Shown here in pieces: positions 8,275 through 16,365 of a stretch of DNA of 64,000 nt (the stretch's first letter is position 1; each line of letters begins with the position of its first letter). The notes below the pieces were generated by a model. The model worked only from the letters and a program-made list of their open reading frames with translations. It did no database searches and was not told where the DNA came from. The translations under genes and the position numbers were made by a program. The stretch comes from Methylobacterium sp. FF17 (lineage in GTDB: Bacteria > Pseudomonadota > Alphaproteobacteria > Rhizobiales > Beijerinckiaceae). Where the stretch lies: NCBI RefSeq assembly GCF_025813715.1, contig NZ_CP107532.1, forward strand, positions 806,001-870,000. Direction: 5' to 3'.

Positions 8275-9153
8275 ATGAAATCCTTCCTTCGCAGCGCCAC
8301 CGCGCTCGCCGGCATCGCCTTGGCCGGTTCCGCTTTCGCCGCCGACCTTCCGCGCCGCGCCGCGCCGCCGCCGGTCTTCGTGCCGGTGCCGGTCTTCACC
8401 TGGACGGGCTTCTACGCCGGTATCAACGCCGGCTACGGCTTCGGCACGGGCAGCGACAACAACCGCACCACCACGGTGCTGGCCACGTCCCCCGTGTTCG
8501 CGCCCGGCGCCGTCGGCGCCGTCGCCTTCAACAACCGCGACAGCAACGAAGGCTTCGTCGGCGGTGGTCAGATCGGCTACAACTACCAGTTCACCCCGGG
8601 CTCCGGTGTCGTGATCGGTGTCGAGGCCGACGCCCAGTACGTCGACTTCGGTTCGCAGCGTAACAACGCCGTGCTTATCGGCGCTGCCAACGTCAACAAC
8701 CTCACCTTCGTGAACCCGAACGGCCTGTCGGGCCTCGACTACTTCGGCACCGTCCGTGGTCGCCTCGGCTACGCCTTCGACCGCACCCTCGTGTACGGCA
8801 CCGGCGGCTTCGCCTACGGCGGCGGCGGCGGCAACGATTTCGGCCTGCCCAACAGCAGCCGCAACGACTTCCGCACCGGCTGGACCGCCGGCGGCGGCAT
8901 CGAGTACGCCCTGCCGACCGACTCGTTCCTGAACTTCTTCAAGTCCTCGGCCGTTACCCTGAAGGTCGAAGGCCTGTACGTGAACCTCGACCGCGACAAC
9001 GCCAACAACGGCGTGTTCGCCTACTCGGCCGCCACCGGCTCGACCTTCAACGTCAACACCGCCGGCGTCGTCGCCACGGGCTACAACAACCGTCGCTCCG
9101 ACGAGTTCGTCGTCGTCCGCGCCGGCCTGAACTACAAGTTCGGCTCGTACTAA
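8275..9153 (+). CDS. Outer-membrane beta-barrel protein (Omp25/Omp31 type)
   Basis: Exported 292-residue protein: signal peptide MKSFLRSATALAGIALAGSA with an AFA cleavage site, a proline-rich linker, then FTWTGFYAGINAGYGFG, the hallmark first strand of rhizobial and Brucella Omp25/Omp31 barrels. Alternating Gly/aromatic strands follow, with GYNYQFTPGSGVVIGVEAD, YFGTVRGRLGYAF and a final strand ending LNYKFGSY. An eight-stranded outer-membrane barrel is expected; pore or structural role unknown. A 250-base leader and a strong terminator at 9214 suggest a single-gene transcript. Confidence 0.93.
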   Translation: MKSFLRSATALAGIALAGSAFAADLPRRAAPPPVFVPVPVFTWTGFYAGINAGYGFGTGSDNNRTTTVLATSPVFAPGAVGAVAFNNRDSNEGFVGGGQIGYNYQFTPGSGVVIGVEADAQYVDFGSQRNNAVLIGAANVNNLTFVNPNGLSGLDYFGTVRGRLGYAFDRTLVYGTGGFAYGGGGGNDFGLPNSSRNDFRTGWTAGGGIEYALPTDSFLNFFKSSAVTLKVEGLYVNLDRDNANNGVFAYSAATGSTFNVNTAGVVATGYNNRRSDEFVVVRAGLNYKFGSY

Positions 9154-9213
9154 GCCGACCGCTCCGGCACTTCGCGCGATCCCTCGGGTCGCGCGAGGGC
9201 CTGTTCGACCCTG

Positions 9214-9246
9214 AAAAAGCCCGGCCTCGCAGCCGGGCTTTTTTTC
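9214..9246 (+). terminator. Intrinsic terminator of the barrel gene
   Basis: Stem AAAAAGCCCGGC / GCCGGGCTTTTT with a 6-base loop followed by further T residues, 60 bases after the stop codon. Confidence 0.9.
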
Positions 9247-9402
9247 GTTTCCGGGTGGCATCCGACGCCTTCTCGTCCCCCGGAGATGCATCCGGAACGG
9301 CAAAGTTTGCGTTGGACCCCTGACAAAGGCCGGCGGCACCCCCATCTTTCAGCCGCCAACGCGGGTGGTTCACCCGCCGGCTTGCCCCAGGAGGACAACT
9401 CC

Positions 9403-10122
9403 ATGAACAGCGAAGAACGCGACGTCATCGGCGGCATTTTCCAGCGCCTGGAGCAGGCTTCGAGCCAGCCCAGGGACGCGGAAGCCGAGCGCTTCATTGC
9501 CGACAAGATCCGGGCCCAGCCCTACGCGCCCTACGCCATGGCGCAGCTCATCTACGTGCAGGAAGAGGCGATCAAGAGCCTGAACGAGCAGCTCGAGCAG
9601 CTGCGCAGCGCCAGCCAGCAACAGCCCCAGGGCGGCGGCGGGTTCCTGTCGAGCATCTTCGGCGGCGGCGCCTCCCGCCAGCCCGAGCCGCAGCGGCAGG
9701 GTGGAGCCTGGGGCAACCAGGGCGGTCCGCAGCCGGGCTACGGCCAGCAGCAGCCCGGTTACGGCCAGCAACCGGGTTACGGCGGTCCCCAGCAGGGCGG
9801 CCCCTGGGCTGGCCAGCAGGCGGCGCCGGCACGTGGCGGCGGCTTCCTCGCCACCGCCCTGCCGATGGCGGCGGGTGCGGCGGGCGGCATGCTCCTCGGT
9901 AGCGCTCTCTCCAACGCCTTTGCGGGCGGTCACTCGGCGCTGGGCAGCGCTGCCGCGGCGGGCCTTGGCGGCGCAACGGGCGCCGGCGCGCTCGGCGGCA
10001 ACGACGACCTCGGCGCGGCCCTCGGCGGCGGCAACGACTTCCAGGACGCCTCGTTCACGGAAGATTCCGGCGGCGATTTCGGGGGTGACCTCGGCGGCGG
10101 CGGCGACGACGACTGGGTCTGA
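9403..10122 (+). CDS. DUF2076 family protein with Gln/Gly/Tyr-rich low-complexity segment
   Basis: Protein of 239 residues preceded by AGGAGG at a good distance. The N-terminal 80 residues (begin MNSEERDVIGGIFQRLEQ; YAMAQLIYVQEEAI) match the DUF2076 family of alphaproteobacteria, function unknown. The middle (about 85-145) is low complexity, with PGYGQQ-type repeats. A glycine-rich segment with a possible membrane-associating helix (LPMAAGAAGGMLLGSALSNAF, about 155-175) follows, and the tail is acidic (GGDFGGDLGGGGDDDWV). No signal peptide is evident. Confidence 0.85.
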   Translation: MNSEERDVIGGIFQRLEQASSQPRDAEAERFIADKIRAQPYAPYAMAQLIYVQEEAIKSLNEQLEQLRSASQQQPQGGGGFLSSIFGGGASRQPEPQRQGGAWGNQGGPQPGYGQQQPGYGQQPGYGGPQQGGPWAGQQAAPARGGGFLATALPMAAGAAGGMLLGSALSNAFAGGHSALGSAAAAGLGGATGAGALGGNDDLGAALGGGNDFQDASFTEDSGGDFGGDLGGGGDDDWV

Positions 10123-10212
10123 GCGTCGGATCGGGGCGCCGTCGCTCGCGGCGGCGCCCTCCCCTGACCCGGCGCGTGCGGATATGCGAGCGCGGGAAGC
10201 GTGTCGGCCCAG

Positions 10213-10870
10213 TCTCCGCTAAGCGATCGATATTGCTTGGTACGGCTTTTCCAGAGCCGCTCGACTGGGTTGCGGTTGTTGTCGATCCAGGCCGCGCAGG
10301 TGACAGGCGCCTCGTGGCGCTGAAGTGGGCTCGCTGGCCGCGCACCGATGTCCGGAATGTGCTCGGAGGAGACGTGGCTGGTGTCGCCGCGATCGCCGAA
10401 AATCCACTCGGGCCCACGCGGAAGCTGCTCGACGAGTCACACCGCGTGCGGCAGTTCCTGGGCGGGACCAGGTGCCAGCCGGAAGGCAACGGGGCGGCCC
10501 AAGTCTATGCGCGATCACGCCAGCCTTGGTGCCATAGCCACCACGTGAGCGGCCAAGAGCTTCACGAGGATCTTGCTCGGCCGCGGGTCGGTCATCGCGG
10601 CATCCTCTGCCGCCTTTTGGTGCGCCCGCAGTTCGTGCCGTCGAGGAACACCATGCCGCGTTGAACAGCTCGCTCCGGCACGTGGCCGAGCAGGCGCTCT
10701 CAGACGCCGGCACGGGACCAGCGGATGCCCCGAAGGACCGCGCCAGCGAACATCTGCGGGGCGCGCCACCTGAACCCTTCTGGTTCCGGCAGAGGATGCC
10801 TGAGAGCGTGCGCCTGAGATCCTATGGTGGTGTCTCGGCCTTGCGTCGGCACGCCACGACCCGCGGCTCC
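10213..10870 (-). pseudogene. Degraded IS5-family transposase
   Basis: Read on the minus strand with frame changes, this region gives ordered fragments of an IS5-type DDE transposase: GMVFLDGTN.GRTKRRQ (first catalytic Asp region), LGRSRGGYGTKAGVIA, RPVAFRLAPGPAQELPHAV, EWIFGDRGDTSH (second Asp region) and IDNNRNPVERLW (C-terminal Glu region). There is at least one frameshift after GVIA and a TGA after PHAV, and the N-terminal third is poorly preserved, so the element cannot encode an active enzyme. I could not identify terminal inverted repeats or a target duplication, so the outer limits are approximate. Confidence 0.75.
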
Positions 10871-10964
10871 GGTTCGAACCATTGCGCGTCGTTCAGCATC
10901 GACCCGCCTGCCTCAGGCGAGACAGAGCGCAAGACAAGCCAATCCGTTCAGGCGACGAGGGGCC

Positions 10965-11156
10965 CTAGTCCCAGTCAATCTCCAGAGACCGCTCGAAGGC
11001 AACAGCTCCGAGCTCTCGGCCCTTCGGGTCGAGGACCATGATGTCCCGGAAGCCACGCCGCTTCAGTTCCCACGTCTTTTCCATCGCCTGCTCGTCCGTC
11101 CCGCAGGCGAAGGTCATGGCCCTGCCGGTCGGATCAATCCCCTTCACTGTGAACAC
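10965..11156 (-). CDS. Small conserved-looking protein, unknown function
   Basis: 63-residue protein starting at a GTG with GGAG eight bases upstream. It begins MFTVKGIDPTGRAMTFACGT and ends in an acidic EIDWD. Composition is that of a folded, strand-rich small domain (hydrophobic/charged alternation, DIMVLDPKGRELG). No family recognised. It is one of five tiny genes in a stretch that also holds two dead genes. Confidence 0.55.
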   Translation of the reverse strand: MFTVKGIDPTGRAMTFACGTDEQAMEKTWELKRRGFRDIMVLDPKGRELGAVAFERSLEIDWD

Positions 11157-11406
11157 GACATGCTCTCCACTCTTGGCAGAGATATGGGAATGACGGCTGA
11201 GTGGCCGTACCCCTGCGCGGCTCGTGGATCAATCGGAACACCCAGACCCGCGAACGATTGCTCACATGCGCTCGCCGGGTGGATGCCTTCGAGGATCACG
11301 CGGGGAGCGGGTTCCTGCAAGGTCTCAGCTTCGATGAGAACGACCGCCCTTGCTGTTCGTTTCTCCCGCCCTCGATGAGGACAGAGATCATCCAAGGAGG
11401 CTGGAA

Positions 11407-11649
11407 ATGACGAAGCTGTTCATCGCCAACATCAGAACGACCACGGGACCAAAGCCGCTAGTGACCGTGCGGGCTGCGGGTGAAGGCGAGGCGCGCTTGT
11501 TCCTTGAGGCGGCCTATCCGGAAGACGAGATTGTGGACGTCACGGAGCCCAGTGGTTGGACGAGCGATGCTGACACAGGGAGCAAGGCCGGGGACATCCG
11601 CGAACATGCGGGCGTGGACTGGCAGGCTCCGTCCAGCCACGCCGGTTGA
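11407..11649 (+). CDS. Small protein of 80 residues, unknown function
   Basis: ATG at 11407 with AAGGAGG nine bases upstream decides the start. The protein (begins MTKLFIANIRTTTGPKPLVT) has two predicted strands around a helix (GEGEARLFLEAAYPEDEIVDV) and a hydrophilic tail ending in WQAPSSHAG. No signal peptide and no family I recognise. A hairpin terminator follows 25 bases after the stop. Confidence 0.6.
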   Translation: MTKLFIANIRTTTGPKPLVTVRAAGEGEARLFLEAAYPEDEIVDVTEPSGWTSDADTGSKAGDIREHAGVDWQAPSSHAG

Positions 11650-11673
11650 CACCCGTTCAGATCAAAGGGGCAG

Positions 11674-11702
11674 GACGCAGTAGAAGCTGCGTCTTCGGTT
11701 TA
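11674..11702 (+). terminator. Probable terminator of the 80-residue protein gene
   Basis: Perfect 7-bp stem GACGCAG / CTGCGTC with loop TAGAAG, followed by TTCGGTTTA. Confidence 0.5.
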
Positions 11703-11883
11703 TGCCGACTTGTAAACGTGTAGGATCACCGACGGACAGACGGCTCGGAGTACGGCTCCGAGCCCCAGAGTGACGACCTCCGATCATAAGGCTTACTCTT
11801 GTCTACTGAGGGGTCTGCTTGGCAACCGCCTTCGTGATCGCGATGTGTCGGCAGGTGTTGGCATTCCGCTCGGTCATACGGGG

Positions 11884-12066
11884 CTACATGTTTTCCCCGG
11901 GTTCGGAGCTGGCCACGAGTTGCTCGGCCTCAATGGTCGTGTACCCCTCCAGCCAGTCCGCGCTTTCCTGCGATCCCGCCGGATAGGGGTTGGCGGTGAC
12001 AGGCTGTCCCTCGCTCCGTGCGGTACTTCCCTCAAGCCAGATCTTGTTCGAGACGACGACGGTCAT
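11884..12066 (-). CDS. Rmf/CrpP-like small protein
   Basis: 60-residue protein with a strong AGGAGG site seven bases before ATG 12066. The core WLEGSTARSEGQPVTANPYP followed by WLEGY has the G..A...G.P...NPYP...(8)..W..G spacing of the ribosome modulation factor (RMF) and CrpP families, which are about this size. RMF promotes 100S ribosome dimers in stationary phase; CrpP-like relatives on mobile elements were linked to fluoroquinolone modification. The resemblance is by motif only; the N-terminus lacks the basic patch of E. coli RMF and the C-terminus is acidic, so a different target is possible. Confidence 0.6.
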   Translation of the reverse strand: MTVVVSNKIWLEGSTARSEGQPVTANPYPAGSQESADWLEGYTTIEAEQLVASSEPGENM

Positions 12067-12267
12067 GAGTGCACCTCCTATCGCGTGAAACCCGCTCTCG
12101 GCGCGATGGTTCACGCCAAGTCGCGGCCCCGCGCTGCGAGGCAGCGTCACGCTCCCCCCGGCAAAAGATTTCTGCCGCCTGTCCCCGGTCTACACAGGTC
12201 ATCCACAAAGCGTTTGACCCTCGGCGACGAACGTTGTTCCTCGTTTGTACTCACGGGGGCTTAAGCC

Positions 12268-12477
12268 ATGACCGCAGCACAGACCGCCGAGATGGCGTCC
12301 ATGAGCGAGGCCGAAACGATCGCCCTGGCCTACGAAGAAGCAGCGGGTGGTGACGCGCGCCGTGCGCTCCAGCAGGCCATCGAAGACGTCTTGATCCTCG
12401 AAGCAAAACTCGCAATCGCCGAGCGGATGGTCTCACATGGCTATACCCGCGGAGGCCTATCCGGCGGAGGCGCCTGA
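12268..12477 (+). CDS. Small helical protein, unknown function
   Basis: 69-residue protein: a long alanine/glutamate-rich helix region (MSEAETIALAYEEAAGGDAR; ALQQAIEDVLILEAKLAIAE) and a glycine-rich tail. No membrane segment. The Shine-Dalgarno sequence is weak (GGGGG eleven bases upstream). It is followed one base later by the start of the next gene, so the two are probably co-transcribed. Family unknown. Confidence 0.5.
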   Translation: MTAAQTAEMASMSEAETIALAYEEAAGGDARRALQQAIEDVLILEAKLAIAERMVSHGYTRGGLSGGGA

Positions 12478-12478
12478 C

Positions 12479-12745
12479 ATGGAGCGCTTATGCGATCTCC
12501 GGGCGGACCGCCTCCTGATCCTGTGCAGCTCCTGCGAGCGACGCGGGTCCTACCGGATCGATCGGCTGCGTCAGCGCTTCGGAGCGCATGCCTCGGTCCT
12601 GGACGTGTACCTGGCCCTCACACAGACCTGCCGCTTCCAGCGGGAGGTCGGGAGCCGGACGCCCAACGTCTACGGCATGATGTGCCGGGCCAAGCTCGAC
12701 ACAACGGGTGGCCCCACCATGGCGGGCCTGCCGTCGAAGACCTGA
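12479..12745 (+). CDS. Small cysteine-containing protein, possible zinc ribbon
   Basis: 88-residue protein beginning MERLCDLRADRLLILCSSC. Cysteines at CSSC plus later single cysteines (TQTCRF, MMCRAK) suggest metal binding. DRLRQRFGAHASVLDVYLAL looks like a helical segment common to small DNA- or metal-binding proteins. GGCGGAGG lies about eight bases before ATG 12479; an in-frame ATG at 12437 inside the upstream gene is possible. Four bases after its stop the remnant of an SRAP gene begins. Confidence 0.55.
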   Translation: MERLCDLRADRLLILCSSCERRGSYRIDRLRQRFGAHASVLDVYLALTQTCRFQREVGSRTPNVYGMMCRAKLDTTGGPTMAGLPSKT

Positions 12746-12748
12746 GCC

Positions 12749-13164
12749 AAGTGCGACCTCTACAGGCTCGTGACGCCCCGGGCCGAAATCCGCGCCTCGT
12801 TTAGGGTGTTGGCGAACCTCATAGGCAACCTGACATCGCTGCCGGCATCCTCCCCGATCAGCGCGCACCCATCGTGCGCGTGACCACGGACGGTGAGCGC
12901 GTCCGGAAGATGCTCCGCTGGGACATCCCGAGCCCCAAACAGGTCGGCGAGCGCCCGGTCATCAACGTCCGCACCGTGCAGAGTCCGCACTGGCGGCCCT
13001 GGGCGGAGGTGCGCGGCACGGAAGCCGAGAACCCCGACCGCATCGCGGAGGAGCACCGGCTGTTCTCATTTCTTACCTGCGAGGGAAACGACATGGTCGG
13101 CCCGGTTCGCCCGAAAGCCATGCCGGTCCTGCTCATATCCTCGAGGATTGGAGCGCACGGCTGA
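12749..13164 (+). pseudogene. Decayed SRAP (YedK/HMCES-like) gene
   Basis: SRAP proteins shield abasic sites in single-stranded DNA through a catalytic Cys2 that follows the initiator Met. Here the position of the start codon reads AAG directly before TGC (KCDLYRLVTP), so initiation is lost while the Cys codon remains. The next piece (FRVLANLIGNL) matches the family N-terminus, then the frame changes and continues with MLRWDIPSP, INVRTVQSPHWRPW and finally VRPKAMPVLL, all SRAP motifs. The central part of about 70 residues, including the ENRCLVP region, and the C-terminus are missing. Start loss, frameshift and deletion together show a dead gene. Confidence 0.75.
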
Positions 13165-13295
13165 GCGGCCCGACTGAGATCGCACCGGAGCTTCAACGAC
13201 CCCTGCCGATGCGTTGGCGGGGATCGTAGTGGGAGCGAATCGAAAAGACTCATCGGTGTAAACGCTCAGACAGCGCATCATATTCGCAGCTTATG

Positions 13296-13319
13296 GTTTG
13301 ATTAACTCAGCAATCAAAC
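13296..13319. repeat. AT-rich inverted repeat upstream of the BLUF gene
   Basis: GTTTGATT and AATCAAAC, an 8-bp perfect dyad with an 8-base spacer, 112 bases before the BLUF start in a locally AT-rich stretch. It could be an operator or the end of the degraded region; no T-run follows. Confidence 0.35.
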
Positions 13320-13430
13320 AGGCAACCCGACCGACAAACAAAAGCCCACGCGCCGCGTTACATATCCGCCCAGCCGTGAGAGATAGGAATCTACTCGCGC
13401 TCCGCTTGTTGGTAGAAGTGAAAATCTGTG

Positions 13431-13883
13431 ATGATCCACCAGCTTGTTTACTACAGCCGCAACGTCGTCCTTGGTAACGACCGCGCAATGCTCACAAATT
13501 TGCGAGAGATCGTCTCAGCCTCACAGCGCAACAACAGCCGAGACGGGATCACCGGATTTCTTATTTTCGACAAGACCTGGTTCATCCAGATCCTGGAGGG
13601 TGAGCAAGCTCAGGTGAGCTCCACTTACACCCGTATTGCCCGTGATCCGCGACACACGACGGCAACGATCATGGATGCACGCAATGCCCAGAGCCGTTCC
13701 TTCCCCAACTGGACGATGGGCGGCGCGATGCGGACGCCCGAGGTGGAAGAGGTCTATCTGCAGCATGGCATCGGCAGCGCGATCGAGCCTGCACGCCTGA
13801 AGAGCGCGCAGATCATCAGTCTCGCCCTCGATCTCCAGGCCTTCGATGCGGCCAAGCGTCAGGCGCAGCGTCTCGCCAGCTAG
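13431..13883 (+). CDS. Short BLUF-domain blue-light photoreceptor
   Basis: 150-residue stand-alone BLUF protein (blue-light sensing using FAD). Key residues are present: the flavin-contacting Tyr in LVYYS (about 7-8), the Asn in RNNSRDGITGFL (about 34), the photocycle Gln in WFIQILEG (Q53) and the Trp in NWTMGG (W94). The C-terminal extension after about 100 has two helices, as in short BLUF proteins of the PixD type, and carries no enzymatic output, so signalling must go through a partner. ATG 13431 follows a GTG at 13428. No obvious partner gene is adjacent; the neighbours are a dead gene and a gene-poor stretch. Confidence 0.93.
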   Translation: MIHQLVYYSRNVVLGNDRAMLTNLREIVSASQRNNSRDGITGFLIFDKTWFIQILEGEQAQVSSTYTRIARDPRHTTATIMDARNAQSRSFPNWTMGGAMRTPEVEEVYLQHGIGSAIEPARLKSAQIISLALDLQAFDAAKRQAQRLAS

Positions 13884-14361
13884 GCGCGGCGGATCGCTAT
13901 CCCGCCACTTGCGCATCGACCATGGAGACGGCGTTGTGTCCAAAGGTCACGACGCCGTTCGTTTAATCCGCCTGCGGGCGTCAGCAACTGCTTTCGCGAT
14001 GCGCCATGTCCAACCCGAAGGATGCGGGTCGCCGTGGTGTTGACGAGCCATGGGTCCGACAGCCTCGGCAACCATCTGCACCGCACGCTCAGGGTCTTCG
14101 GGCTCCGCAGCAGCGATCGGCTGGTGAAGGGCGTGAACGCAAGGACAGTCGAAGCACGGGGACCCCGGCGTCGAGATCTCGCACGAGGATGTCGCCTCTA
14201 TGGGGTGGAAGCCGACAGACCGATCTTGACCCAACGTAGTCGTAGAAGCTTCGACCGCACCGTGCCCAGGAGAAGATGCCGGGCACGCCGCAGAGGACCG
14301 ATCGGTCCGACGACGCCGACGTTCAGGCGCTGTCCCGGCCAATGGTTTCAGACGGCTCGGC
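13884..14361. other. Gene-poor stretch
   Basis: About 480 bases between the BLUF gene and the terminator near 14362. Short open frames exist on both strands, but none has a ribosome site or a recognisable domain. It continues the degraded zone that begins near 10.2 kb. Confidence 0.4.
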
Positions 14362-14393
14362 AAAGCGGCCCCGCCTTTCCGGGTGGGGCTTTC
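14362..14393. terminator. Hairpin terminator, probably for the TerC gene
   Basis: AAAGCGGCCCCGCC / GGGTGGGGCTTT form an eight-pair core stem with A/T flanks. It lies about 33 bases beyond the minus-strand TerC stop and could work in either direction. Confidence 0.55.
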
Positions 14394-14425
14394 CTTTCGT
14401 CTGAGCCTGCATCCACGAAGCCGGA

Positions 14426-15178
14426 TCAGCCGCCGAGCACGTCGGCCTCGGCCCTGCTCACCGCATCGGCCTGCTGATGTGCGACCGCCTTGTCCGATCG
14501 GCGCTTGAGAAAGCTCCCGATGCCGACGACGAGGGCGGCGCAGAGGGCGCCGATCGCGTGGGGTACGCTGCCTTGCAGGCTCGTGGGCAGCACCTCGATC
14601 ATCTGCTGCAGCACGAGGCGATCCGTGGCGATCATCTCGCCGGCCACCCAGCCCAGCAGCCCGCCGCCGAACCAGATCAGGATCGGGAACCGGTCGATCA
14701 GCCGGGTGATCAGGCTGGCGCCGACCACGAGCAGCGGAACCGACAGGGCGAGGCCGATGATGAAGAGCTCATCATGTCCCTTCGCGGCGCCCGCCACCGC
14801 GACCACATTGTCGAAGCTCATGACGGCGTCGGCCACCACGATGGTCCAGATGGCCTTGGGCAGGCTGGAATGCTCCTTGATCGCGCTTTCGTCCTCCTCC
14901 TCGCCGCGCACGAGCTTGACGGCGATGTGCAGGAGGATGAGCCCTCCGGCCACCTTGAGCAGCGGCACCGCCAGCAATTGCGAGATGATGACGGCGAAGA
15001 AGATCCGCAGCAGGGCCGCCACGAAGGCGCCCGCGAAGACGCCGATCCTCCGCTGCCGCTCGGGCAGACCTCGGCAGGCCATGGCGATGACCACCGCATT
15101 GTCGCCCGACAGGATGATGTCGATCCAGACGATCTGCAGGAGCGACAGCAGGAAGGAAGAGGTGAGGTAGGATTCCAC
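14426..15178 (-). CDS. TerC/YjbE family integral membrane protein
   Basis: Membrane protein of 250 residues with about seven hydrophobic segments. It has the paired family motifs WIDIILSGDNAVVIA and VVADAVMSFDNVVAVA, where the acidic residues are thought to bind a divalent metal. TerC relatives act in tellurite resistance or export manganese. GTG 15178 was chosen because GGAGG lies nine bases upstream; a GTG at 15223 would add 15 charged residues with no ribosome site. Polar C-terminal tail. Substrate ion is not shown by the sequence. Confidence 0.9.
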   Translation of the reverse strand: MESYLTSSFLLSLLQIVWIDIILSGDNAVVIAMACRGLPERQRRIGVFAGAFVAALLRIFFAVIISQLLAVPLLKVAGGLILLHIAVKLVRGEEEDESAIKEHSSLPKAIWTIVVADAVMSFDNVVAVAGAAKGHDELFIIGLALSVPLLVVGASLITRLIDRFPILIWFGGGLLGWVAGEMIATDRLVLQQMIEVLPTSLQGSVPHAIGALCAALVVGIGSFLKRRSDKAVAHQQADAVSRAEADVLGG

Positions 15179-15327
15179 GTGCAAACGCCTCCGCTGCTCC
15201 GGCTCGGCGAAGCGCTCGACCACTTGGCAGGTGCCGGTCGCCCTGTCTGCACCTGCGCGGACAGGGACCTTGGATTGTCGTCAGAGCCGGCACGCTCCTC
15301 GGGGAGATGCCGGCACTGAACCCGGGG

Positions 15328-16308
15328 TCAGGGATTGGCTTCGACGGCGGAGCGAAGCACCGGCGTCCACCGCGCGACCTCGCGCTCGACGAGGGCCTGC
15401 AGGGCAGCCGGCCCGGCTTCGGCCTCCTTCGGCACCGTGCCGCCGAGCTCCAGAATGCGCTTCGTCGTACCCGGATCCTTGAGCGCCGTGTCGAGGGCCG
15501 CGACGAGCTTGGCCCGGACATCCGCCGGCAGGCCCTTCGGCGCGAACACGGCGTTCCAGGCGCTGACCTCGTAGCCGGGCAGGCCGGCCTCCTTCGTCGT
15601 CGGCACGTCGGGTAGGCTCGGAGAGCGCTCGGGCGTCGCGACGGCGTAGGCCTTGATCGTGCCGCCGGCGATCTGCGGAGCGACGTTGACGATCTGGTCG
15701 GTCATGAAGTCGACCTGGTCCGCCATCAGGTCGTTCAGCGCAGGCCCCGTGCCGCGGTAGACGACGAGCGTGGGCTTGGCGCCGGTCAGTGAATTGAACA
15801 GCACCCCGGTCGAATGCGAGACGGACCCGACGCCGGCATGGGCCTGGTTGATGGCGGGGCCACGCGCCTTCAGCGCCTCGATGAACCCCTTGAGATCCTG
15901 GGCCGGAAAGCTCTTCTTGGCGACGATGACGATCGGCGTGCCGGCGGCGAGGCCGATGGGGTCGAAGCTCTTGGCCGGATCGTATTTCAGGCCCTTGAAC
16001 AGGGCCGGTGCCGCGCCGTGCGTGCCCATGTGGCCCATCATGATGGTGTAGCCGTCGGGTGAGGCCTGCGAGGCGCGGGTGATGCCAGTGGTTCCGCCCG
16101 CCCCGGTGACGTTCTCGATGACGACCTGCTGGCCCAGCGCGCGTGACATGGGTTCGGCGACGATCCGCGCCACCACGTCGGTCGGACCGCCGGCCGCGAA
16201 GGGCACCACCATGGTGATCGGACGCTGGGGGTAGGTGTCGGCTGCAGCACCGACGGCGGCGAGCGCCGACAGGAGGCCGATGGCGAGAGCCCTTCTCATG
16301 TTCCTCAT
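15328..16308 (-). CDS. tctC: TctC/Bug-type periplasmic substrate-binding protein
   Basis: 326-residue exported binding protein of the tripartite tricarboxylate transporter (TTT) system. It has a signal peptide (RALAIGLLSALAAVGAAA), then DTYPQRPITMVVPFAAGGPTD, the classic Bug-family start. VIENVTGAGGTTG and the loop MGHMGTHG line the carboxylate-binding cleft in solved family members. It is the last gene of a minus-strand operon tctB-tctA-tctC, 57 bases after tctA. Substrate is likely a di- or tricarboxylate; which one cannot be read. Confidence 0.93.
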   Translation of the reverse strand: MRNMRRALAIGLLSALAAVGAAADTYPQRPITMVVPFAAGGPTDVVARIVAEPMSRALGQQVVIENVTGAGGTTGITRASQASPDGYTIMMGHMGTHGAAPALFKGLKYDPAKSFDPIGLAAGTPIVIVAKKSFPAQDLKGFIEALKARGPAINQAHAGVGSVSHSTGVLFNSLTGAKPTLVVYRGTGPALNDLMADQVDFMTDQIVNVAPQIAGGTIKAYAVATPERSPSLPDVPTTKEAGLPGYEVSAWNAVFAPKGLPADVRAKLVAALDTALKDPGTTKRILELGGTVPKEAEAGPAALQALVEREVARWTPVLRSAVEANP

Positions 16309-16365
16309 CCTCTTCGTTTCTGGTTTTCGTGTCCGCTGCCGCAGGACGCCGGGGCGCGTGCGCCT

